From positions 2,358,961-2,422,960 of the forward strand of contig BCIA01000006.1 in NCBI GenBank assembly GCA_001599815.1: a stretch of DNA of 64,000 bases, given 5' to 3'. The notes under the pieces are model-generated. The model saw nothing but the letters and a program-made list of their open reading frames with translations, searched no databases and had not been told where the DNA came from. Shown one piece after another: positions 55,087 through 64,000 of this stretch. The DNA is from Furcasterigmium furcatum. Taxonomy: Eukaryota > Ascomycota > Sordariomycetes > Glomerellales > Plectosphaerellaceae. A program made the translations under genes and the position numbers. Every line of letters begins with the position of its first letter. Positions within the stretch are counted from its first letter, which is position 1.

Positions 55087-57280
55087 CGCGTGTAGCAGCC
55101 GCGCTGGTCTTTAGAGAGGAGCTTGCTGTCGGGCGGTGGTGGTTTGTCGGCGCAGGAAGAAGGTAGGCCACGACTCGACTTGTCAATCGCGCGTGATGGA
55201 CGATTGGCGTGAAGCAGAGACGTTAAGGCGGTTTATAGGAAGTCAAGAGGATCGACACCTTGAGCGTGAAGGGGACGGGCGCGTCAAGACAAATTGGCGG
55301 CGGAATGGTGAAAGAGCAGGGTTGGTCTTCCACGTGTAGATTGTCGAACTGGTTGCTGTCGACGTTGACGGGTCGAGATGTCGGTGGCGTCGGTGGCTTG
55401 ATGCAGAGTGCTTCTTTGAGAGATGCCTAGGAGGGTTTAGTAGACTGCGAGGTAGAAGACGTAGAGGCGTCGCGAAAGGGGCGGAGGTGACATGAGGAAC
55501 AGTTGCGCGGTAGGAGCGGGGCATGGGGAGTTGAAGAGGGGAGCGGAGGGGGCTTGGGGAGAAATGATGAGCGAGCAGCTGAAGCAGGGCAATCTGATGA
55601 TGACTTGGGGATGACTGCGACGAGGGAATCGACGAAGAAAGGGGAGTGGTGAGGATTGTTGCGCGGAGTCATGATTCAGTAGGTGGCCGTCGGTGGTTGG
55701 CGGCTGACTGCCTTCCAATGCCAGAAGAAGTGAGGCATGGGGTGGTGAAAGGGTCTGGGGGAGACAGGAGAGAGGGGGGAGGCACGACCGACTGACGCTC
55801 TCCAATACTCCCTCGCGAGAGGGTGGGCGAGCGCAGGCGACGAGGAGGATTGCAGCGGGAGAAGGAGGACGGGGAGGGTCCGAAAGAGAATACTCACGAG
55901 GGAAAATACAGCGCTCAATGAATCGATGTGATCAAGTCGGCACGAACGTGGGGTTGCACGAGACGTTGACGATTGAGGCGATCGTGGGTGTTCGACGACG
56001 ACGACGGCGGCGGTGGTGCTGACCTAGGAGAAAACGCGGGGATTTCGAGCTGGGTTTGGTCAGGTGTGTTGGATCGAGGCTGACGAGGGCGATGGCGGGA
56101 GCGGCGGGGAGGTCGAGTCAGTGCAGGGCTGGAGAATTGAGGGTATTCTCGAGTGTCGAGGCAGCCGAGCAGTGAGCAAGAAGGGGGGGTTGGGACGGCA
56201 GATGGACCAGATGGTCGATGAATGCGTGGATGCGTGTGTCGACTCTGCGAGAGTAGTCGTGTAGTAGGTAAGTAAGGTAGGTAGGCGGGAGAGCGTGCGC
56301 GGTGGAGGAGGTTGCTGAATTGAAAAGGTGAGGAGGTACTTGGAAAGAGGGGCAGCAACCGGGGGGGCAGCCGATCTCGAGGTCAGGTCTCGCGGGCCAC
56401 ACGGCAGGCAGAGGCTAGCGACTGAATGAGGCGACGGCGTTGGACCAGGGAGGGCCCCAGCGGACAACTGGAGATGCAGACGACGGGCGGGTTCTGCAAG
56501 TCGGACGCCCAGGGGAGGGGCGTGTGAGTGAGTGCCCGAGGTGAAGGTTGTGGTGGGCTGGCTGGCTGGTTGGTACCGCCGTAGAGTTGCGCGCTAGGTT
56601 GTTGAGTACAGTAAAAAAGTATGCCCTCGAGCTGGGTCCGGAGCTCCTCGAGGGGGGGCCACCGTATGATAAGATACTGGCTTGTTGAGTTCGAGGTGGG
56701 ATTTCGCAATGCGATTCCACAAGTTGACAACAGATGTGGGTAGGTAGGTATTTCTTGGATGGAGGGGTGTGTGTGCCGCGAGAGAGAAAAAGAGGTAGGA
56801 AGGAGGGACGACCCGAATGATGTCAGAAAGGGCGAGGGTCGGCCGCCGAACAGGGAGACGCCTTGTCCGTAGGAAAGTTGCAGGTAGGTACAACGAGTAA
56901 GTATGTACAAGGCGAGAGACAAGGTCGTCAAGAGACTCTTTTACTAGGTCTGGGCGGCCATGCACAGTCTGGCTTCGACTAGGTAGGTAGGCGATGTCTT
57001 TTACTGACGCAGCCGCAGGGGGATGGCAAGGTGGGCTAGTCAGGAGAGAGAAGACGGAGAGAGGCACGTCGTAAGGTGAGGTTGTGGTGTTGCGTGCACA
57101 GGCAGGGAAGAGGTGAGAAAGAGAGGGAGAAACTAGGAGGCGGGGGGCGTGTAGTCTGGTGGTTGGAATGGATGGAGACGACGACAGCTGGGAGAAATGG
57201 GAGGGCGCCCAGTGGACTCTGCAGTGGGTGAGGTGCTGCTGTTCGTGGGTACCTCTGAATGGAGGTACCTACCTACCGAC
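55087..57280 (-). promoter_or_regulatory. Pyrimidine-rich upstream/leader region of gsk3
   Basis: On the gsk3 strand this 2.2-kb stretch is strongly C/T-rich (the plus strand is G/A-rich). It holds several TAGGTAGG-type tracts on the plus strand at 56276-56286, 56741-56750, 56881-56889 and 56980-56991, and an inverted one (TACCTACC) at about 57,266-57,277. The long open frames here are Ser/Pro/Leu products of the base skew, not genes. Probably a long leader plus promoter. Confidence 0.45.
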
Positions 57281-60189
57281 GAGCAGCACCAGAGACCGCG
57301 ACGAGGGGTTTAGGTGAGCGGAGTGGGTTACCGGGGGACACGGCCAGGAGAGGTCAGGTGAGTGGATGACGAGAGGGGCACGCCGCCGCCGGGTACATCG
57401 GCCAAGGTGCGAGGTCGCAAGGCAGGGGAAGGTACAGGAAGTACCTAACGCTGCATGGGCAGGACGGAGCAGGGGCAGGAGCAGCAGCAGCAGCAGGAGC
57501 AACCAACGGAGAGCATCACCAGCTGTCAGATCCAGGCACCGATGCCTTGGTGGCTTCGAGTCAGGCCGCGCTGCTGGGTTGGGCAAGCTTTGCTGCTCGT
57601 GAACCACGGCAGTGAAAATTGATGTGTTCTGGGCCTTTCTCATGAACCCATCCCAAGGGCATTGGATTCTCGAGATGGGCGGCAACTTGCATTGCAACCC
57701 AATCAACGAACGAATCGTGCGCTTATTCGTACGAGAAGCGGCTGCAAGATCCTTCCTTGGCCACCCAGTAGGCTGCTTGCCACGGCTGCTTCCCAAGCTC
57801 CGGGATCAAGCTTCTGTGTACGTACACGGGCACACCGAGCAATGGGCTTGCTCAAAAGCTGTCTGAAGCCAACAAGTCTGAGGCTATGGCATGACATGTG
57901 ATGCTCAAGCTAAGCTGACCATGCCCTTTGAAGAGCTCCCAAACTGAGAATGCATCCGATGTGATCACCTCACACAGTGGAGGCCACGCGAGATGAAGCA
58001 TCACCTGGTTTCTTTCGTGACATGATTGAATCACCAGATCTGCCGCCACCCCCCTTTTTCAACAGCATCGTCGTCAGCTCTCGTACTGCTGAGGACGGGA
58101 ATCGCCATTCCTCGGCCATGGCCATGCATTTTCAACTCGCAAAGAAAAAGGAACGACAAAGATCCCGAAGATCGACCCGGGGACGCCGCCGTCCGCCGTC
58201 CGTCTTCCATCCTTCAACAAGTCTCACTGCTGCGACCAACAGGTACAACAAACCAGCCAGACCCGCATGGCTGGGCTTGCTCATGTGCTCATTTTGAGAC
58301 GGGCAGCTCACGCGCTAACGCTCGGCAGGCGGAAGTCAAAAGAACGCCCCACCCTTGGCTCTGGGCTTGTTGGTCCTGGCTTTCGCTGTCCTGGCTGGCC
58401 AAACTGGGAAAAGAACCTCGAACCACGAGCAAGCATCGCAGGACACCCATGGCAGAGGAGCCCTCGCTAGGCCATCTCTGACGAGTGTGGGCTCCAATTG
58501 ACTTGCTGCCAATGGTCAATAGTGGTGAGCCCCTGTCGATGGCCCATCGCGGAGCCCAGCCGACGGACAGAGCCCAGCAGGATGGGTATGGTTGGTATGG
58601 GTAGCTTGAGCCAAAAGTACTGCACCTACATATGTACGTCCAGCAGGAAGGACTCGACCAACATTCTCCGATTCTCGCCCGTCGGCCTGTTTCTCAGCCG
58701 CCAGATCTCCATCTCGAATTGCCCCTTGGCACTAGCGGTGAGCGAAGCCGTGCGGACGGCACGCGGCTCACGACAGTAGTTCAGTACGGAGACGTCCACT
58801 GCTTGAGCCGCAGCCTCCAGGCCAGACACCAGAGACCGCCTCCGTCCTCCCCTCCGTTCTCCGATCCTGCAGGGACCTGTCCCGTGGCGGCTGGGTGCTG
58901 CGTCCTCGATCCTCGACGACATCCAACGTTACTTGAATGTTGAAGTCCGAGCTGGGTTCGCTTCCAACTCGGTCCCTCCATGCGGACCCTCGTCATGGGC
59001 GATGCTGCCGCCGCACGAGTATATGTCTTGCTTCGGTTTCTTTGCCGCTGCCAGGCTTCGGTGCTGGATGCGCAACGGCTGCACGTCTCACAGCTTGCTT
59101 GCCAGTCAACAGCACCGGTCTGTTGTCGGTGGTTGATGGATGCCCTCCCTGGTTAGTGGTTACCTATGTCCCTAGTCCGAAAACCTCGGCGCAACAAGTG
59201 GCCCGGGCTTTTGCGCCGAGCCCATGGATGCGCCCCTCTCTCTCGCTGCCCCTCCCCCTCTTTGCCCTGATGCAGCAAGATTCATGACGATGCTCCCCCC
59301 ATTTTGTGTGGAGGAAACAAAATCAAGTGCGGGGCTCCTGAGCGGAGGGAGGCAGTGGCTGACTGTGAACTGGCACCATCTCTCGAGCCAAGCCGCCGTG
59401 ATCTCGACAGCTCGGACAAGTTGACCTGAGGTTACTGGCGGATCCCCGAATGCTGCTCCAGGAAAAGACCTCAATGGTGGTGGGTCGAATCAAGAGCCCG
59501 TTGTACGTAAAAGCAAGACCATGTGGATAGAGCTGTCACATGGCCGGATCTGCGTTGCAAGGGCCGAATTATGTGGTAGAGACTGTCTCGGGGTTTATTT
59601 CCAGGGCTTGAGGAGCTGGCACGACGGCCGCCACTGTTGACCCTGGTATGCAAAATGTCTGAATACCTCCATTGGATACTTGCTGTAAGGTACTCACCTT
59701 GTCACCGAACGGCATCGATTGTCTCGGTGCTACGTCATATTCGGTTGAAGAGGAAAGGGTCCTGGGTACACGTCCGTGCCTTCTTTCCTTGTGGAAGTCT
59801 CAATCCTCAGATGGCAGCTACAATCTGGCAGCCTTAGGGAGAAGGAAGGAAGGAAGGATCACGGCCAAGAATTTTAGCGAGAGGCTCGTTGGATCTTCCA
59901 CCAGAGCCTCACTCAACCTTGCCATCCCGTCCCGCGTGTGTTCGCTCGCATCTCCTCCGTCTCCAGGTCCATACAGTACCACTTGCACGTCCTTCCATCT
60001 CGACATTAGGGCCCGTTGGGTGACAGGCAACGGCACCGAGTCTAAATGGCCGGGACATGCGGCGGCAGATGATCCAATAGGAGTCCTGACGCTGCCACCC
60101 GACACGACTGTTGAGCGGCGCTCGCCCGTGATCCCCTGCTGGTCCTATCCGACTTCTTCGAGAACCATTGGACAACAAGGGCTGGACGC

Positions 60190-60210
60190 ACACACACACA
60201 CACTCACACA
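60190..60210 (+). repeat. CA dinucleotide microsatellite
   Basis: About ten CA units with one interruption (CT) in the gene-poor region; a typical short fungal microsatellite. Confidence 0.7.
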
Positions 60211-62938
60211 AGCTCTTCATGTACGTCGCGGACGAAAATGGCGCCGTGCGTTCCTGGGACCCGGCCGCCTGACCTGCATCGGATCTCCATTGTCGAGCTT
60301 CGGCCTGGCTTGCAGCAAACTCGAGCTGGTCCCATGACCTCTCTATACGACGCTAGCACCAGAATTGAGCGACACATGGCCTCTTGTCGCCACTTTTTTT
60401 CTCGTCTTCTGGCCTGCCGCCATGGATGCTTGTTGTCCAGGAACATCCATCCGTTGCATGTGCCGCCTTGGGCCGCCCGACATTCGCGATGCCACGTCCT
60501 GGCGTTCCTGCCGGCTATTGATAACTGTGCCCGCCCTTGTGCCTGGCTCCAACCCCTGGCCCGGCTCACCGACTGGCCAGTCGAGTCCAGAACATCCAGG
60601 GGCCTGGCCCAGCCTCAACGATGCCTGAGAAACCCAAGCAAATCTACGCATGGCATCTGTCTTTCGTCCTCGCTAGTGCCCGATGAATTCCGCAGCCGCA
60701 TCTTTGGCTTGCCTGACCCTGGCAAGCCCACCGTTTTTGGCCGTCTCACCGCACACACCATCACGCCCTGGCACATCATCAACCTGCGGGCTTGCTGATC
60801 TCACCGAGCAATGACTGCCGTCACAGAGACGCTTTGGCCCACCTCACCTGTACACCGGTCAGGAAGTCGACATGCAGAGGCCATTCCAGCACTTTTCTTT
60901 TCGCCTTCCTTGCCATGTCCTCGGGTGATTTCTCAACAGATTTCATGATACATCGACCAATTCTGTGGCTTGCCTCACACCGTTCCGTCCACCACGCTTC
61001 ACGACTTCACCTTCAGAGTCTCGAATCCATCTGGTAGAAGGAAATACCACAGCGAGATCGTCAAAGTCTGTCACGATATTCATCCGCACTACAGTGACAC
61101 CACCTCTGTTGCTTACGGCATTGTCGATCTCGCTCATCAGCTACCATCTTGATGGGGGTCTCCTACCACGTGAGACCATGGCCAACTGCCATATATAGGA
61201 CACGGCAACCCTCAAATATGCCGCTAGTAGCTGCATGTGGGAGGTAGGACGCACGGACGGAACGAGCTGTGACATATCCCCTTTGGATCAAAGTGCATCG
61301 ACTTGTCCTCTTCTGGGCCCCAGGAAAGACTCTATCAAGGACGTTGACCAACCATGGGATCATCCTCGAGAGAATCTGTGTTTGATGGCCTGTGGGCGGG
61401 GCTGATAGGTATGTATGCTCGCCCTCTGCACGTGTTGTCCTGGTATGTATGTACAGCCGCCTTTTCCGCCCGTTTCCAGACTGGTATGAAATTTCCTTCC
61501 AAGTGTCGTTGAGCTTGCCTCGGCCTTCTTGCCCCAGGTTTGGTGGTTAGCGACCAATGATGGATGAGTTGAAGCTCTTGGCTGCTCAATGGCAGGGCCA
61601 AGTTGGCAGCGGGGGGGTTGGTGCACCAATTCCGAGGCCCTCCAGGACCACATCCTCGCCAACTACAAGTAACTCCGCGGTCCGATAGATGGGGTTATAT
61701 GCACGCACGCATCCCAGCAACAAGGTTCATCGGGGTAGTGTAGTAGCAACACCCCGAGGGCAATCGAAGTGGCATCTGGGTCCATAATCGATTTTTGTCA
61801 GTGTCGATTTCGCGATATGTCGGAACAAACGCCCAGTCTTGCCGTATGGCCGAGCCCTTCCTCACCTTGCTCCCGGGTCGTTGCACAAGGCTGAATCACT
61901 GACGAGCCCTTTGACCGAACGACCACCAGATGTCTGACCTCGAAACAACTCGGCGGGTTTCTTCTGCCGCCTTCCGATCGTGGTGTTCGACAGGGCACGT
62001 TCCTCTGCTTGGCTGTTAATTGCCTTCTGGTCCATTGCCGCGTTGGGGATCTCAATCTGCATGTTGTCGCCGTCGACAGCAGTCCTTGGCTCCCAATCAA
62101 CCGGTCATGAGATTTTTTGCAACCTCTTATTCCCTCGACGCCTCGTCAGATTACGCCAATGGTTCGGTGGTGCGAGACTGCAGAGCCTGCAGCCCGCATG
62201 CATGCCCAACGTAAGGGTTGCATCTCGTGCAAGTCACCTTGGCTCCGCGACGCAGATCAGCGGCAGCAAGGACAGTGCTTTTTCTTCGCAACTCCCTGCG
62301 TTTGTTTCCCGATGCCGGGGCTCCCTGGTTGCAGCTGTTTTTCAAGCTCTGGCCGGTAAATACCGTCGGCATGCAGCGCCGGATGTCATAGCAGTATTCC
62401 GGTCGCCTCTTTGCAGGACATGTGTGTTTCGGGGATAATCAGGGGGAGGTGAGATATACCCATATCCTTGCCTAGTGTCCCAAAATACCCTCACCACATA
62501 CTTCTTGATATCTGATCACTCGAGTTCCAGGGTCGCAATGGAATTCTGCAGTATTGCCGAATCTCTCGGACTCGAGTAGCACGAGCTGTCTCTGATATCG
62601 CGACACAAGCACGCCCAGCGACGACGCGGAAACGACACCGACCCCGATGCGATGCTCCAGCCGGCCACGCTGCCAGGTTGCAGGGCATTTGCGCCCGCTC
62701 TTTAAGCGTTCTGCAGAGAATGCCAGGGGCCTGGGAATCGAATCGGTGCCACGGTGCGACGGCCGAGGTTCTCGTTCTGCAGGTGAGATGGGGCCATCGG
62801 CGGGTTTCCCTCATCGTGTCGACATTGACAAGTCTGGATCCAATATTCCTGCCTTTTCCTGGGAGATGGCCCGCCAGGCATGGTGGGACAACGGTGACGA
62901 CTGTCTCGTTTGGCTGTATCATCGGGAAGGGCAGGGCA

Positions 62939-62957
62939 GGGGAGGGGAGGGGAGGGG
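62939..62957 (+). other. G-quadruplex motif
   Basis: Four runs of four G separated by single A residues (GGGGA three times, then GGGG). This fits the strongest class of intramolecular quadruplex consensus (short one-base loops). It lies in the gene-poor region, about 570 nt beyond the 3' end of the SRR1-like gene. Confidence 0.7.
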
Positions 62958-63529
62958 TTGTTGGATGGCACGCAGGCCAAGGCACAGGATGCGAGTCCCC
63001 TGGCGGCAGATCGAGCGTTGGCATGCTGTTCGGGGGTTGAGACGGCCCTTGTGCAGTTCAGATTGACTGCCCGAGTCGCTGTTACTGTAGTCAGGCGAGG
63101 GGTATCTGTTGTGTGTATTCGCCCTACATCTCCGCAAACTCGCTGGATGAGGCTCACCCGGGTTGTGCAAGATGGAAGGATGAAACTGCGGTGGACATGT
63201 CTTGAGTGTCTGCTCCCGAGGCTGTGGCTGCGGGACGGTGTTCCTCGAGGTTCTACGGGGACTCTGGTGTGTAGATATGTCCCCGGAACTACCGACTTCG
63301 CTCGGGTATGTTGCCGCGAGAACTGTCACGTTTTTGCAATGCACGACAAGGAACATTCAGGAGCAAGGCAAGCTTCGGTTATTCAATTCTTGATACTCTA
63401 GTGCAGTACACTTGCACTATCTAACTGTCGGTGAGGGTTCCTCCGGCTTGTTCGTCAGGGGCTTCTCTCAGGGCCAACCTGACCGTTCTCTGGAGCATTG
63501 AGCGCTTGCTGGCCAGCCAAGCGATCTCG

Positions 63530-64000
63530 TCAATCCACCAGCCGGATGTAGATGACCAGCGATCCAAGATGGACATGCTTGGGCATCTCAAGCTTGTCAT
63601 ATCCCTCCAGCAGCCTGTCGACCCTTGAAGACTCCGGATCGACGACCTTCGGGAACGGATGAGGGAGGCGACTTTGTTTGCCCGTGTCGCGCTTGTCCCA
63701 GATGATAATCGAAGGTTTGCTGGTGTCCGCGATGATCTGTTTCACCGGAGCAGAGGGCCGTGTGGCGATGACGATAGACTGCTCGCCGACCTCGAGAAAC
63801 CCCCTCGGCTGTGCGAGTACAGTGACGCGTTCTGACTTAAGAACCTTCTTGTCTACTGTGGTGTAGCCCTGATCGTGTGTGAAGCAGACCAGGTTGTCGA
63901 TCTGGAGCACCGCATCGCGGATGAGGAGCATCAGGGCGTGCCGGGTGACCGAGGTATCATCAGGGTCAAACGCGTGGAAAGTGCCCAGGCCGAAGACCAC
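63530..64000 (-). CDS. SRR1-like domain protein, C-terminal part (runs off the window)
   Basis: The last 156 residues of a protein whose start lies beyond 64000. The visible part opens with VFGLGTFHAFDP and SVTRHALMLLIRDAV, then TTVDKKVLKSERVTVLAQPRGFLEVGEQSIVIAT, VKQIIADTSKPSIIIWDK and YDKLEMPKHVHLGSLVIYIR. This order matches the SRR1-like domain widespread in fungal proteins of otherwise unknown function (named after Arabidopsis SRR1, a circadian and light-signalling factor). The fungal role is not established. No lesion is visible in the part present. Assignment is from memory of the family pattern, so a profile search is the natural test. Confidence 0.72.
   Translation of the reverse strand: MVFGLGTFHAFDPDDTSVTRHALMLLIRDAVLQIDNLVCFTHDQGYTTVDKKVLKSERVTVLAQPRGFLEVGEQSIVIATRPSAPVKQIIADTSKPSIIIWDKRDTGKQSRLPHPFPKVVDPESSRVDRLLEGYDKLEMPKHVHLGSLVIYIRLVD

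Larger units (their letters stand above)
57281..63529. other. Gene-poor region
   Basis: About 6.2 kb without a convincing gene on either strand. Open frames longer than 100 codons exist but have no motifs, no paired splice signals extending them and erratic codon use. Visible items: a CAG-type run at about 57,479-57,502, a CA dinucleotide run at about 60,190-60,210 and a G-quadruplex motif at 62,939-62,957. No transposase, reverse transcriptase or terminal repeats were detected. It may contain long UTRs or non-coding transcripts. Confidence 0.5.

Noticed and set aside
55243..57067. Several 80-180 codon frames on the minus strand upstream of gsk3
   Set aside because: They consist of Ser, Pro, Leu and Arg caused by the C/T skew, overlap each other in different frames and show no conserved block.
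57269..57796. 175-codon minus-strand frame with a run of leucines
   Set aside because: The leucine run comes from a CAG-type microsatellite read on the opposite strand; the rest has no coding character.
59672..60798. Two long plus-strand frames in the gene-poor block
   Set aside because: No family resemblance, no supporting splice structure, and similar-length frames occur on the other strand.

Overview
This is nuclear DNA of a filamentous ascomycete. The genes carry many short GT-AG introns (47 to about 200 nt) with CTNAC-like branch sites and strong C-ending codon preference. Their products include fungal or ascomycete-type proteins (Tom40, Cyk3, Ytm1, a fungal serine palmitoyltransferase small subunit). 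Gene structures such as the six-exon actin suggest a sordariomycete. A more precise placement (for example Glomerellales or Hypocreales) would be a guess.

Layout, left to right. 0-11.3 kb: elp2 (+), a serine palmitoyltransferase small subunit (-), a mitochondrial GGQ release-factor-like protein (+), actin (-), the Hsp70 exchange factor fes1 (+) with a perfect heat-shock element upstream, and mitochondrial ribosomal protein uL5m (-). 11.8-17.6 kb: a divergent sugar-use pair, an intracellular GH2 beta-galactosidase (-) and an MFS sugar/lactose-type permease (+), sharing a 0.94-kb promoter. 19-27.3 kb: a C19 deubiquitinase ending in a CaaX-like box (+), a 6-phosphofructo-2-kinase whose phosphatase half lacks its catalytic His (-), and tom40 (+). 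28.3-30.2 kb: an intron-containing tRNA-Gly(CCC) and a decayed kinesin-light-chain/TPR gene, the only clearly accessory material. 30.5-55 kb: dense housekeeping genes: get4 (+), an unrecognised 165-aa protein (-), cyk3 (-), a GCK-III Ste20-like kinase (+), rai1 (-), exocyst sec8 (+), ytm1 (-), cbp80 (-) and gsk3 (-). 55.1-63.5 kb: about 8.4 kb with no convincing gene, beginning with a purine-rich stretch upstream of gsk3. 63.5-64 kb: the 3' end of an SRR1-like gene (-), cut by the window edge.

Exon coordinates were worked out by hand from splice signals and reading frame. Every multi-exon model closes in frame and matches the expected family length. Apart from the beta-galactosidase/permease pair, neighbours do not share a pathway, so this is ordinary core chromosome. 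I found no CRISPR array, intact transposon, rRNA or secondary-metabolite cluster, and no clearly new multi-gene system. The most notable points are the divergent lactose-type pair (with a possible spliced leader uORF), the CaaX-tailed deubiquitinase, the His-to-Ala PFK-2, the fes1 heat-shock element, the TPR relic and the large gene-poor block.
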